The notes beneath the pieces are model-generated. The model was not told the origin of the DNA. It saw only the letters and a program-made list of their open reading frames with translations, and did no database searches. A stretch of 64,000 bases of DNA. Origin: Neobacillus bataviensis (GTDB taxonomy: Bacteria > Bacillota > Bacilli > Bacillales_B > DSM-18226). The stretch lies in the NCBI RefSeq assembly GCF_019969725.1, contig NZ_JAHXYW010000001.1, positions 124,001 to 188,000 of the forward strand, written 5' to 3'. Positions 8,443 to 17,165 of this stretch are shown here, piece after piece (within the stretch, counting starts at the first letter, position 1; each line of letters opens with the position of its first letter). A program made the translations under genes and the position numbers.

Positions 8443-9492
8443 CTAGTTCTTTATTAAACTACGTTTTTGTTCAACTAATGGCATAACCTGCTTTGCAAAG
8501 CGTTCCATTTCCTCTAGTTGAGGCGAAAATTGCAATAACAATAGGTTTAAGCCAGCTTCTTCATATTGTATAATTCGATCTGCAATTTGCTCAGGTGTTC
8601 CAACTAAGTTCGGCCGTAGGCCGCGATTGGATACAGAGTAATCCTGTAATTGGATTTGTTGCTCTAAGTGTGATTTAGTGGTGAAATCCTTAAAGCCAGC
8701 ATATCCGCTAGTGTCTTTCACAGTAGTGATTTTTTCAAGCTCAGCCAGAGCTTCTTCTTCTGTATCTCGGCAAATAGCATAAGCTGCCATTCCGAAAGAA
8801 CTAAATGGCTTATTGCCAGTTTGTTCACGCCGTGCCTTCATATCGGCTATTTTTCGATCAATCTCTTCAACTGTTCCACCGTGCATAACATAAGCATCAC
8901 ATTTTTCTGCTATGGTTTGCTTGCCTTTTTCACTTTCACCGCCTGCATAAAGAATCGGATTTGGTCTTTGAACAGGTTTCGGTGCAAGCTTCGTATCCTT
9001 TAAATCGTAAAATTGACCAGAATAATTGAAGGTTTCTTCTGTCCATAAACCTTTTAGGACATCAATAAACTCTTCGGTACGAGCATAACGCTCATCATGT
9101 TCTGTAAAAATACCTCCATATTGACGTGCTTCTTCTGCCCACCAAGCTGAAACAACGTTAAGAGTAAAACGGCCGTTACTGATTTGATCAATATTTGCTG
9201 CCATTTTTGCTGCTATAGCAGGATTATGAAAACCTGGGCGTATCGCGGTCATTATTTCAATTTTTTCCGTCACTGCCGCAAGTGCTGCTGCTGTAGACCA
9301 GGCTTCAAGAGAATCATACTCCGGTCCTTTAATATCATTTAAATATAATTCAGCTATTAAAGTAGTCGAGTATCCCCACTTTTCAGCCGATTGAATGACC
9401 TTTTTAGCATATTCAAAGGTTGGAGGCATATTTTCATCTTCTACATTTCGTAACCAGCCTCCAAAAATCGGCAACCAAAAACCAAATTTCAT
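8443..9492 (-). CDS. LLM-class flavin-dependent monooxygenase (SsuD/SfnG-like)
   Basis: A 349-residue TIM-barrel flavin-dependent oxidoreductase of the bacterial luciferase-like class. Family signatures include MKFGFWLPIFGGW at the start, TAIRPGFHNPAIAAKMAANI, the NVVSAWW segment and EFIDVLKGLW. Relatives such as SsuD and SfnG use reduced FMN to oxygenate organosulfur compounds and release sulfite. The SAM riboswitch upstream (9564-9706) supports a role in sulfur or methionine scavenging. No flavin reductase is encoded alongside. The start ATG has AGGAGAG nine bases upstream. The exact substrate is unknown. Confidence 0.85.
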   Translation of the reverse strand: MKFGFWLPIFGGWLRNVEDENMPPTFEYAKKVIQSAEKWGYSTTLIAELYLNDIKGPEYDSLEAWSTAAALAAVTEKIEIMTAIRPGFHNPAIAAKMAANIDQISNGRFTLNVVSAWWAEEARQYGGIFTEHDERYARTEEFIDVLKGLWTEETFNYSGQFYDLKDTKLAPKPVQRPNPILYAGGESEKGKQTIAEKCDAYVMHGGTVEEIDRKIADMKARREQTGNKPFSSFGMAAYAICRDTEEEALAELEKITTVKDTSGYAGFKDFTTKSHLEQQIQLQDYSVSNRGLRPNLVGTPEQIADRIIQYEEAGLNLLLLQFSPQLEEMERFAKQVMPLVEQKRSLIKN

Positions 9493-9563
9493 ATGTATTC
9501 TCTCCTCTGCTATTCTAATTCTCTAGTTTTCCTATTATTTAAGTAGGATTTGTCTATAAAATA

Positions 9564-9706
9564 AAAACTCTCCTCCTAAGAAGAGAGTTTTATTACTCTC
9601 TTCTCATCTTTCAAGCGATGTGCTTGATGGAATTGGCACAGTATTCATAAGAACCTGCTGCCGAGGCTTCAAAGGGCCAGTCCCTCCACCTCTCTGGATA
9701 AGAAGA
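9564..9706 (-). promoter_or_regulatory. SAM-I (S-box) riboswitch with terminator
   Basis: Read leftward, the minus strand contains the canonical S-box core: AGAGAGGTGGAGGGACTGG, then GAAGCC with GGCAGC, then GTGCCAATTCC. It is closed by a P1 helix (CTTATC...GATGAG). The aptamer spans about 9601-9706. A terminator hairpin follows at 9564-9591 (AAAACTCTC/GAGAGTTTT with a T-run). SAM binding should stop transcription of the LLM and ATP-grasp genes, so the operon is expressed when SAM is scarce. Confidence 0.93.
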
Positions 9707-9851
9707 AAAATGTACATTCAATTTTTAATTAACTAATGTGATAATAGTTTAAATTTATCAAATTGTCAATAAAATATTTCTAAACCCGAAATGTTCTTCA
9801 CAATATAAATGGAATGTTAACCTTTTCCTGACCCCAATGTTTTTTTTAAAA

Positions 9852-9881
9852 TTGTACCTTTTCAAATGACATTTGTATAAT
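9852..9881 (+). promoter_or_regulatory. SigmaA-like promoter of the MOSC gene
   Basis: TTGTAC at 9852-9857 and a perfect TATAAT at 9876-9881 are separated by 18 bp, about 58 bp upstream of the MOSC start. The flanking ATTGTA/TACAAT pair forms an interrupted dyad around the promoter. Confidence 0.55.
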
Positions 9882-9938
9882 ACAATTTATATTAGCATTT
9901 TAATTTTTGGGGTTTTGTAGAAGTGAGGTAAATTCAAA

Positions 9939-10571
9939 TTGGTTCGAAAAATTATTAATTTAGCTGTTGGAAAACCAAAGGAATATAATTGGAACAATAA
10001 AATAGAACTTACTGGAATAGGAAAATCCACTGTTGAAGCCCTTGAGGTGAAAAAAACTGGTATTGTTGGTGATGATGTTGCAAATCACCAATTTCACGGG
10101 GGACCAGACCGTGCAGTATGTTTGTATCCATTCGAGCATTACTCTTATTGGGAAGAGGTATTTCAAAAAAAGCTTATTCTACCTGCTTTTGGGGAAAATA
10201 TTACTGCAACAGGGATGACGGAAGAACAGGTTTGTATTGGTGACATATATAAAATAGAGGATACTATTCTACAAATAACACAAGGGAGGGTTCCTTGTGT
10301 AACTATCTCCAATTATAATGAAGAAAAACAACTTTTAAATAAAGTGGTTGAAACGACTCTAACGGGCTACTTTTTTCGGGTATTGGAAGAGGGTACAATT
10401 AAGTTCGATTCGGAAATAAATCTTGTGGAAAAACACTCAAAAGAAATATCCGTTTCTTTTGCTACAAAAATTCTTTTCCATCAAAAACAAGATAAAGCAT
10501 CAATTGAAAAAATATTGACAGTTGATGCTCTTTCAGAGGAATGGAGGAATAGATTTTTAAAATTGCTATGA
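9939..10571 (+). CDS. MOSC domain protein, YiiM-like
   Basis: A 210-residue protein with the MOSC fold pattern: VGDDVANHQFHGGPDRAVC near the N-terminus, FGENITATGM, the IGDIYKI strand and the conserved RVPCVTI cysteine that is expected to bind the molybdenum cofactor. YiiM-type proteins reduce N-hydroxylated bases such as 6-hydroxylaminopurine when supplied with molybdopterin and electrons. The start is TTG at 9939, with GTGAGG upstream. It is monocistronic and followed by a strong terminator. Assignment to the YiiM subgroup is by length and layout. Confidence 0.85.
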   Translation: MVRKIINLAVGKPKEYNWNNKIELTGIGKSTVEALEVKKTGIVGDDVANHQFHGGPDRAVCLYPFEHYSYWEEVFQKKLILPAFGENITATGMTEEQVCIGDIYKIEDTILQITQGRVPCVTISNYNEEKQLLNKVVETTLTGYFFRVLEEGTIKFDSEINLVEKHSKEISVSFATKILFHQKQDKASIEKILTVDALSEEWRNRFLKLL

Positions 10572-10600
10572 TTCTCTTTTCGAAAACGGTGGATAACACT

Positions 10601-10630
10601 AAAACCTAGCCAAAAAAGCTAGGTTTTAAT
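10601..10630 (+). terminator. Terminator of the MOSC gene
   Basis: The stem AAAACCTAGC/GCTAGGTTTT (10601-10610 with 10618-10627) has a 7-nt loop and T-rich continuation. Confidence 0.88.
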
Positions 10631-10696
10631 TTTTTATTTGTTTGTCAACAGCCCCATAAGAGGGCCTTTTTCTAGGTTAATTTCTCTTATTCCAAA

Positions 10697-10786
10697 TTAA
10701 TAGCACATAAATGATGCACCAATAATGATAAGAAGAATGAACAATACTACGATTAACGCGAAACCACTCCCATATCCACCGCTCAT
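10697..10786 (-). CDS. YjcZ-family mini membrane protein (29 aa)
   Basis: A 29-residue frame, [19 protein letters not shown] followed by IIIGASFMCY. The Gly-rich start and single hydrophobic helix ending in GAS are the hallmark of the YjcZ / tiny-TM family found in Bacillus spores. GGAGG lies nine bases before the ATG. Its neighbour at 10846 is a paralogue with an almost identical helix. Confidence 0.85.
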   Translation of the reverse strand: MSGGYGSGFALIVVLFILLIIIGASFMCY

Positions 10787-10845
10787 TTTATAACACCTCC
10801 AGCATAATGTTTTCTCCCGCTAGAACGTGTATTGGTATTGGTTTA

Positions 10846-10968
10846 TTAATAAGTCATAGATGCTCCAACAATAATTAAAAGGATGAACAATACTACGATT
10901 AAAACAAAAGAACTGCCTCCGTAAAGGCCGCCACCGTAGCAATTACCGCCCCAGCCGTAACCAAACAT
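10846..10968 (-). CDS. YjcZ-family mini membrane protein (40 aa)
   Basis: A 40-residue paralogue of the preceding gene: a Gly/Tyr-rich N-terminus ([18 protein letters not shown]) followed by the same helix core, [21 protein letters not shown] lies before the ATG. The two tandem genes probably arose by duplication and are expected to be expressed in sporulation. Their function is not established. Confidence 0.85.
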   Translation of the reverse strand: MFGYGWGGNCYGGGLYGGSSFVLIVVLFILLIIVGASMTY

Positions 10969-11245
10969 ATTACTCACCACCTTTTGGAAGAACTCAAATT
11001 TGTATTATTTTAGTTAAGATAAGGTTAGCTTGGATTAGCATCAGTTAATAAGATAAAATAAGCAATTTGCCTATAAAAATAAAGACACGTCAGCATTATA
11101 CGCAAAAGCTCTTTAGGATGTTACAAGGAAATGACAAATATGCTGGTGGTCTCTATTAGCAAGTACATACATTCAAAAATCTATTAAAACAGAATAAAAA
11201 ATAGGAATGGTGTGATAGCTTCCATTCCCATTTCACAATAGCCTA
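10969..11245. other. Intergenic stretch upstream of the YjcZ genes
   Basis: AT-rich, no convincing reading frame. It should hold the leftward promoter for the YjcZ pair. A 7-bp hairpin, GGAATGG/CCATTCC, lies at 11204-11228. Nothing else was recognised. Confidence 0.4.
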
Positions 11246-11281
11246 TAAAAAAACACCAGCGACTACCGTGCTGATGTTTTT
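11246..11281 (-). terminator. Terminator of the esterase/ATP-grasp cluster
   Basis: The stem AAACACCAGC/GCTGATGTTT (one mismatch) at 11251-11260 with 11270-11279 is followed by TTTTTTT on the minus strand, right after the stop codon at 11289. Confidence 0.7.
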
Positions 11282-11288
11282 TGACATT

Positions 11289-12029
11289 TTATGAAAGTAA
11301 TTTTCCTAAATAATATGGCATTTGGTGTCGCCACCAAATCCAATCATGCGAAACATCTTCGCCCCACTCATCAAACAACGCTGGAATTTGTTTTTCTTCA
11401 AAGGCTTCTTTTAATGTAAAGTATGAAGGAAGCCCATCCTGTTCCCAATCACCCAGCCCGGTACAAATAATGATATCTGCCGAACGATATCGATCAATAA
11501 ACCAGCCGTCATTTTGATTCCATATGTAATCTTTCGGAGAATTTTCGTAAACAAGAGGATCATTTCCGTAATCTCCAAAAAAGTAACGCGCATCGTAAAT
11601 ACCGCTAAGTGCAACGGTTGTTTGGAAGACATCCGGATGTCTCAGGAAAAAGTTCAACGCATGATATGCCCCCATACTACACCCTGTTGTCATCATTGGA
11701 TCAAACCAACCTGTTTTATGCTTAATAAAAGGAATAGCTTCTGAAATCACATAACGGTCATATGCCGCGTGGGCTAATGCACGGTCATGCGCCGGTTTTG
11801 AGTCGTGCAGCCAGCTTTCGCTATCTATACTAGCTAACGTAAAAAACTGAACTTTTCCGGATTCAATAAATTCATGACACGCATCAATCATTCCAAAATC
11901 ATAGTATTCAGTATGCGTCCCTCCAGATGAAGGAAAAACTACGATAGGCATGCCACTGTGTCCATATCTGTTCAACAGCATTTCACGTCCTAATTCGCCA
12001 CTCCAATGATTTAACTGTTCTATATGCAT
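11289..12029 (-). CDS. Esterase-family alpha/beta hydrolase
   Basis: A 246-residue protein. An ATG further upstream would overlap the previous gene; the start at 12029 has TAGGAGA eight bases upstream and leaves a 17-bp gap, so it was chosen. It has the esterase-D-like layout: VVFPSSGGTHTEYYDFG oxyanion region, nucleophile motif GCSMG (Ser118) and a late His in EDVSHDWIWWRHQ. These enzymes cleave esters or thioesters in the cytoplasm. It is the last gene of an esterase - ATP-grasp - esterase series, which suggests hydrolysis of the product or a by-product of the ligase. Confidence 0.82.
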   Translation of the reverse strand: MHIEQLNHWSGELGREMLLNRYGHSGMPIVVFPSSGGTHTEYYDFGMIDACHEFIESGKVQFFTLASIDSESWLHDSKPAHDRALAHAAYDRYVISEAIPFIKHKTGWFDPMMTTGCSMGAYHALNFFLRHPDVFQTTVALSGIYDARYFFGDYGNDPLVYENSPKDYIWNQNDGWFIDRYRSADIIICTGLGDWEQDGLPSYFTLKEAFEEKQIPALFDEWGEDVSHDWIWWRHQMPYYLGKLLS

Positions 12030-12046
12030 AAAAAAATCTCCTATCC

Positions 12047-13234
12047 CTATACGTTTACAATGCTGCAATTTTTTCGTTCATGTACAAAACGGATAATCTC
12101 ATCCACTTCTTCTTGCGAATCTGCATTAATGGCATAAAATTGATTTCCTTGGAGTTCCGCAAACGCTTCTGGCATGCGCTGTTCAAACTTCACACCCTCG
12201 CCAAATCGTTCAGTAATAGCATTCGTATCATGTTTATACTCATACGCATCACGCTGTGTTATACCGACACAAAACTGGTTTTCGGCATCGGGCTCCTTAA
12301 ATTCTCCTCCTGTCACAAGAGAAGCATACTGAGCAAATAAATCAATGGAGTACGCGAAATTGTACATATCAACCGTGTAGCCGCCAGCCAAGCGGTTATT
12401 ATATTCAAGTGCAACATAATCCCCATCTTCTAATTTAAAAAACTCAATATGGAAAAAGCGTTCTTTCATGCCAAAAGCTTTCACAATCGCCTTTCCATAA
12501 GTTTCGAGCTTTGGATCAATTTCTTTTTGAATCACATAAGCTAAATCCAACTGACCCTTAACGAGTTCCAGAGTTGGCACATTATATGTAAAACTTGTTT
12601 GGAAAACAATGTTCCCTTTCTGATCTACTAAACCATCAAATGTACAAAGCACGCCTCCTTCGACATATGGTTCTAAGAAGTATACTTGTGCTTCTCCCCA
12701 TTCTTCTTCAAAATGACGTACATCCTCTTCTGAACTTAATTTAAAGGTTGCAGCTGATCCAACTCCATTATCCGGTTTAGCGATAACTGGCAGTCCTAAT
12801 TCATCAATGGCCTTAGATAACTCCTTTTTCGTTTTAACGACTCTTCCTTCTACAACAGGCACTCCTGCTTTTTTAAACAGCTTCTTCATTTCAGATTTAT
12901 ACTTAACTTTTTTCAAGTCATTCGTTTTATTGCCGTACACGTTAAATTGCTCACGCAACTGTGCATCAAGTTCTAACCAGTATTCGTTATTGGATTCAAT
13001 GCGGTCAATTGGACCATGTTTATAAAATAAAAATGCAACAGCACGTTTCACTTCATCTACATCTTCTAAATTAGTCACACGATAATATTCTGTTAAAGAG
13101 TTTTGTAATTTGGAACCTAATTGGTCATATGGCTCTTCGCCAATTCCTAAAACATTGACACCTGAGTCTTTTAAACGATGAGCAAATGACTGAAAATTAC
13201 TTGGATAATATGGTGATATCAAAATATAATTCAT
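12047..13234 (-). CDS. ATP-grasp domain ligase
   Basis: A 395-residue ATP-grasp enzyme. It has a Rossmann-like N-terminus (MNYILISPYYPSNFQSFA), a central nucleotide-binding region (GLPVIAKPDNGVGSAATF with the adenine-site lysine), a hinge at YFLEPYVEGG and a metal site, FFHIEFFKLEDGDYVALEYNNRLAGG, which has the usual Glu/Asn pair and RxxGG end. The layout resembles PurK/carboxylate-amine ligases. Flanking esterase genes on both sides point to a small biosynthetic or detoxification unit. ATG has GAGGAG upstream. The substrate is unknown. Confidence 0.82.
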   Translation of the reverse strand: MNYILISPYYPSNFQSFAHRLKDSGVNVLGIGEEPYDQLGSKLQNSLTEYYRVTNLEDVDEVKRAVAFLFYKHGPIDRIESNNEYWLELDAQLREQFNVYGNKTNDLKKVKYKSEMKKLFKKAGVPVVEGRVVKTKKELSKAIDELGLPVIAKPDNGVGSAATFKLSSEEDVRHFEEEWGEAQVYFLEPYVEGGVLCTFDGLVDQKGNIVFQTSFTYNVPTLELVKGQLDLAYVIQKEIDPKLETYGKAIVKAFGMKERFFHIEFFKLEDGDYVALEYNNRLAGGYTVDMYNFAYSIDLFAQYASLVTGGEFKEPDAENQFCVGITQRDAYEYKHDTNAITERFGEGVKFEQRMPEAFAELQGNQFYAINADSQEEVDEIIRFVHERKNCSIVNV

Positions 13235-13387
13235 AAAAAAGCTCCTCTCTCAGAATCAAAAAATTCATTATTTTCACAACTAAGGTACAGTTATTTTAAT
13301 TTAAAATCAATCTAAAATTCCAAAAATATTAAAAAAGTGATAGATTCCTCACATGATCTAATACAGTAAATATATTATTCAGTTTAT

Positions 13388-14218
13388 TCAAGACCACTTC
13401 TCACTTAAGAAACGTAAACATTCTGGCAGGTGTTTTGCCCAAGCTTTTTCATCATGTTCTTCATCCGCAAAAATATTTAAACGAATGCTATCAATTGGAA
13501 CAGAGCCTTTTATCAGTTGTTTATAATACTTAAGCGAGCAATCGATATATGCCTGCTTCATATTACCATACATCAATTGTCGATCGGCATCATCGCCTTC
13601 CTGAGTCCCAACTTGAATGTACACGCGTTGTTCAGGATCCAGTTCTTCTCTATCAATATACCTGTCAAAGGCTTTACTCGTAATCCAATTGGCTAAAGAA
13701 AAAATGCCTAAACCACCAATTTGATCTTTATATTCAATACCCATAAAAGCCGAAATATTTCCTCCAAGTGAACTGCCAATCATCGCTGTATGATATTTAT
13801 CCGATTTAGTTCGGTAATGCTTATCGATAAACGGCTTCACGACTGTCATAACAAACTCAGCAAACTCCGCGCCTCTGCCGCCTAGTTCAATATCTTCAGG
13901 AAGAGGGCTTTCAGTAATTTTCCAAGGCGTATATTCATTAATTCGATCTTGTCCAGCGTTATCTATTCCAACAACAATCATCTTCGGTAAATCGGGGTTT
14001 TGTTTAATTGCGGGAATAACTTTCCATGAAAACCCGCTATAAGATTCACTACTGTAGAAAACATTTTGTCCATCATGCATATAGACAACTGGATAATTTA
14101 TATCCTCTTCTTTATCATAATTTTTCGGCAATAAAACACGCACGCGACGTACTTCATTTTTATAAGACATATGTAATTGGTGTGTTTCTAGTTTTAAATA
14201 AAAATAGGATTGATTCAT
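13388..14218 (-). CDS. Esterase-family alpha/beta hydrolase (esterase D/YbbA-like)
   Basis: A 276-residue hydrolase of the putative-esterase family. It shows VRVLLPKNY near the start, YMHDGQNVF, VVGIDNAGQDRINEYTPW and the nucleophile elbow GSSLGG (Ser150), with a later acidic residue and a His near the C-terminus (ADEEHDEKAW). Ferri-siderophore esterases and S-formylglutathione hydrolase share this fold. It lies 153 bp upstream of the ATP-grasp gene in the same direction, perhaps as the first gene of a three-gene unit. No Fur-type iron box was obvious upstream. Confidence 0.82.
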   Translation of the reverse strand: MNQSYFYLKLETHQLHMSYKNEVRRVRVLLPKNYDKEEDINYPVVYMHDGQNVFYSSESYSGFSWKVIPAIKQNPDLPKMIVVGIDNAGQDRINEYTPWKITESPLPEDIELGGRGAEFAEFVMTVVKPFIDKHYRTKSDKYHTAMIGSSLGGNISAFMGIEYKDQIGGLGIFSLANWITSKAFDRYIDREELDPEQRVYIQVGTQEGDDADRQLMYGNMKQAYIDCSLKYYKQLIKGSVPIDSIRLNIFADEEHDEKAWAKHLPECLRFLSEKWS

Positions 14219-14467
14219 TTTACCTTCCTCGCTCCTTTGATATTATATTAAATATACTGAATAAATCTAATGTTCACAATAAAAATATTGATCCATGCAT
14301 TGGCAGATGGAAGTACGTTAAGCGCCACGATCAACAAAACAACAAGCGGTACCTTAAAAATACTTCTCCAATCCGTTAGATAGGTGCTCCAAATTTCCCC
14401 TTGTTTTTCCACCTCTTGTGAAAAGTTTCATCTAAAGGAGTTATTTTGCACTTTAAGTAAATATAAT

Positions 14468-14512
14468 AAAACCCCATTTCTCAGTATTAAAATTGAGAAA
14501 TGGGGTTTTATC
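14468..14512 (-). terminator. Strong terminator of the Gfo/Idh/MocA gene
   Basis: A perfect 16-bp stem (14468-14483 with 14494-14509) is built on AACCCCATTTCTCA and flanked by A/T runs. It lies 5 bp beyond the stop codon at 14517. Confidence 0.9.
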
Positions 14513-14516
14513 GATA

Positions 14517-15443
14517 CTATTTTTGTTTTAGTAATTGATCTACAATTAATTGAGACTTTAAGCCTTCTAATCCATCAACAAAGGGTTGAGTATCATTTTG
14601 AATACAATACATAAAATGCTGTACAGCATCTTCAAAGCCTCGTTGTTTTAAAATTGTTTCCCATGATGAAGAGAATGTGGTAGTTACAGCATTTTCTTCT
14701 TCTATTTCAGTTGTATTCATGTTTTTTACACGAATAATTGCTCCATCTGCTACCAGTTCTAGTTGTTCTAAATTTGTCCCTGCTTTTCTATGCATGGCTG
14801 TGGTAATAGATTTACTTTGAGAGGATTCATACATATGCTGTGCATATAAAAGTTGATTTTCATCGTTCGTATGAATTTTTCCATACTGTACATTAAGACC
14901 TCCATCCCCCAGCCAACGCGCTGTATCGACTAAGTGAAGGTAATCATCTAACATGGTGAACTCATAAGAATAAGGTCCTAAACTGTCCGTTCTGTGCTTT
15001 TCAAATCGAAGCCAAGCTATATTATTCGCTCTTTCCTTTACTTTCACATACATTGGGGCAAAACGGCGATTAAAACCAACCATTAATTTTCTTTTCATCT
15101 TCTCACTTAATTCGACTAATTTTTCTGCATCTGAGATGGAAGTTGCCAATGGTTTATCAACATATACATCTATCCCTTTATGAAGTAGTTCTGAAACCAC
15201 TTCATAATGAGATTCAGTAGAGCTGTGTACAAACATTGCATCACACTCTTGAGCCAATGCTGGTAAACTACCAAAATCTTGTATACGATACCGATTGCAG
15301 ATTACCTTTCTTTTCTCTCTATTGGGAGAAAATGCACCTACAAATGTCCAATCTGTTTCTTTTGAAAGAATAGGCAAATATGCTTTCTGAGCGATACCAC
15401 CCAGTCCTACCATACCAATTCTAGGTTTCAACAAATAAATCAT
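14517..15443 (-). CDS. Gfo/Idh/MocA family oxidoreductase
   Basis: A 308-residue NAD(P)-dependent dehydrogenase. The N-terminal Rossmann fold has IGMVGLGGIAQKAYLPIL, and the catalytic EKP-like motif is present as DVYVDKPLATS (Lys in DKP). GFNRRFAPMYVKV follows, and the C-terminal alpha/beta domain is expected to bind a sugar or polyol. The substrate is unknown. It is monocistronic between long intergenic stretches. The ATG at 15443 follows AGGATAAAGG closely; a TTG four codons in is an alternative start. Confidence 0.85.
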   Translation of the reverse strand: MIYLLKPRIGMVGLGGIAQKAYLPILSKETDWTFVGAFSPNREKRKVICNRYRIQDFGSLPALAQECDAMFVHSSTESHYEVVSELLHKGIDVYVDKPLATSISDAEKLVELSEKMKRKLMVGFNRRFAPMYVKVKERANNIAWLRFEKHRTDSLGPYSYEFTMLDDYLHLVDTARWLGDGGLNVQYGKIHTNDENQLLYAQHMYESSQSKSITTAMHRKAGTNLEQLELVADGAIIRVKNMNTTEIEEENAVTTTFSSSWETILKQRGFEDAVQHFMYCIQNDTQPFVDGLEGLKSQLIVDQLLKQK

Positions 15444-15700
15444 CCTTTATCCTATATAGATTTTGGTTCCATGGACTATTTTACAACTACTTTCTAAATT
15501 ATCCCAAATAATAATTTAACCCAAATACTGCATAAATTTACGAAACTTATGATAGGCCTGAGTAAAGGCAAATCGAACTAATACCATACTCCATTAATAA
15601 ACAGAATGAGTCCAAGTCCCCATCAATATATATTCATCAAGAGGAAAAACTGAATCTTAAAAGGAAGAATACCAATTTATGTGAATTGGAGGAAAAATGA

Positions 15701-16321
15701 ATGTTCAAACCTAATCCCTCAAATACAGCCATTGTCATAACGGACCCACAAAATGACTTTCTGTCCCCCGGAGGTAAAGGATATCATCTAACAAAAAAAA
15801 TTATTGAACAATACAACACACTGGGTAACCTTGAAATTCTAATAAGAACAGCAATGAGTAGAGGATACCAACTTTTTGTCTCCCCTCATTATTTATATCC
15901 CCATGATTATAATTGGCAATTTACTGGAGCTGAACAAGAAATGTTACTAAAGCTTCGAATGTATCAAAAACAAAATGACTACACTTCTTTTGGAGCCGAC
16001 TGGGTTCCTTCACTAAAGCCATACATTTTATCTAACCAAACTGTCATTGCGACCGCCCATAAGATTGCCAGTCCGCAGACAAATGACCTTGTTTACCAAT
16101 TACGTCAGCATAGGAAAGAAAAGGTGATTTTGGCAGGTGTCTTATCAAACATTTGTGTAGAATCCCATATGAGAGACTTAATCGAAAATGGATTCCAAAC
16201 AGCTGTTGTTTATGATGCCACTGCCACCATAAGTGAGAGGGATTTTCAAGCAGCTGTTACAAATTATCATGCATTCAGCAGTGCTACATGGTCAACTCAA
16301 CAGGCGATCTCACTATTATAA
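15701..16321 (+). CDS. Isochorismatase-like cysteine hydrolase
   Basis: A 206-residue protein with the isochorismatase/nicotinamidase triad: Asp15 (IVITDPQNDF), Lys121 (TAHKIAS) and Cys152 (LSNICVESHMRDL), with the conserved cis-peptide region GVLSN. Members hydrolyse amides or isochorismate; the length and Cys fit the amidase type. The start at 15701 has GGAGG eight bases upstream. It stands alone and is followed by a terminator at 16352-16383. The substrate cannot be named. Confidence 0.88.
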   Translation: MFKPNPSNTAIVITDPQNDFLSPGGKGYHLTKKIIEQYNTLGNLEILIRTAMSRGYQLFVSPHYLYPHDYNWQFTGAEQEMLLKLRMYQKQNDYTSFGADWVPSLKPYILSNQTVIATAHKIASPQTNDLVYQLRQHRKEKVILAGVLSNICVESHMRDLIENGFQTAVVYDATATISERDFQAAVTNYHAFSSATWSTQQAISLL

Positions 16322-16351
16322 AATTAAAACACTGTACCTCGAGTTAAGTAT

Positions 16352-16383
16352 AAAAGGGTTGCTTGTGAAAGCAGCCCTTTTTA
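16352..16383 (+). terminator. Terminator of the cysteine hydrolase gene
   Basis: The hairpin AAAGGGTTGCTT/AAGCAGCCCTTT (one G-U pair, GTGA loop) is followed by TTT. Confidence 0.8.
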
Positions 16384-16415
16384 TAATCCTAAAGTTCTTT
16401 CGCATAATGGTGTAC

Positions 16416-17165
16416 TTACCCTAATTGGCGTTTAAATTCTTTACTGGCGATGAAGTAAGCAATGATTATGATACCAACGCACCAGGAAAGCGCGATCCAG
16501 ATACCGTTGCCAACAGACCCTTCATACAACAGGCCACGAATTGCATTTACGATTGAAGTCACGGGCTGGTTCTCAGCGAACGCACGAACAATTTTAGGCA
16601 TGGTTTCGGTGGGGACAAAGGCCGAACTTATAAACGGCAGGAAAATCAGCGGGTACGAGTAAGCTGTCGCCCCTTCCATAGACCCCGCTCTCAATCCAGG
16701 AATAACCGCCAGCCATGTCAGTGCCAGCGTAAACAGCCCGAGTATCCCAGCTACCCCGAGCCAATCCAGGATACCAGCGCTGGAACGGAAGCCCATCAAT
16801 AGCGCGACGAGGATAACCACCACGACAGTAAGCACATTGGAAACAAGCGAAGTCAACACGTGAGCCCACAATACCGATGAGCGCTTGATGGGCATGGTAA
16901 TGAAACGCGCCATCAGCCCGCTCTTTACATCCGTAAACAGCCGCAAGGAAGTATAAGCGACGCCGGATGCGATAGCCATTAGCAAAATTCCCGGCAATAA
17001 ATAATTGACGTAGTTGTCCGTACCTGTCTCTATAGCGCCGCCAAATACATAGACAAACAGCAGCATCATCATAATCGGCGTAATCGCCACCGTGATAATC
17101 GCATCGGGGCTTCGCATGATGTTGAGCATCAAACGCCCTAATAGAACCCCTGTTTTGCTTTTCAT
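16416..17165 (-). CDS. ABC-2 type transporter permease (DrrB-like)
   Basis: A 249-residue membrane protein with about six helices and the ABC-2 permease pattern (MMMLLFVYVFGGAIETG, a NYLLPGILLMAIASG segment, and a late PFISSAFVPTETMP loop). With the ATPase encoded immediately upstream it should form an exporter of the DrrAB daunorubicin-resistance type; the substrate is unknown. Its ATG directly abuts the ATPase stop codon, so the two are translationally coupled. The DNA is clearly richer in GC than the genes on either side of the operon, suggesting horizontal acquisition. Confidence 0.88.
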   Translation of the reverse strand: MKSKTGVLLGRLMLNIMRSPDAIITVAITPIMMMLLFVYVFGGAIETGTDNYVNYLLPGILLMAIASGVAYTSLRLFTDVKSGLMARFITMPIKRSSVLWAHVLTSLVSNVLTVVVVILVALLMGFRSSAGILDWLGVAGILGLFTLALTWLAVIPGLRAGSMEGATAYSYPLIFLPFISSAFVPTETMPKIVRAFAENQPVTSIVNAIRGLLYEGSVGNGIWIALSWCVGIIIIAYFIASKEFKRQLG

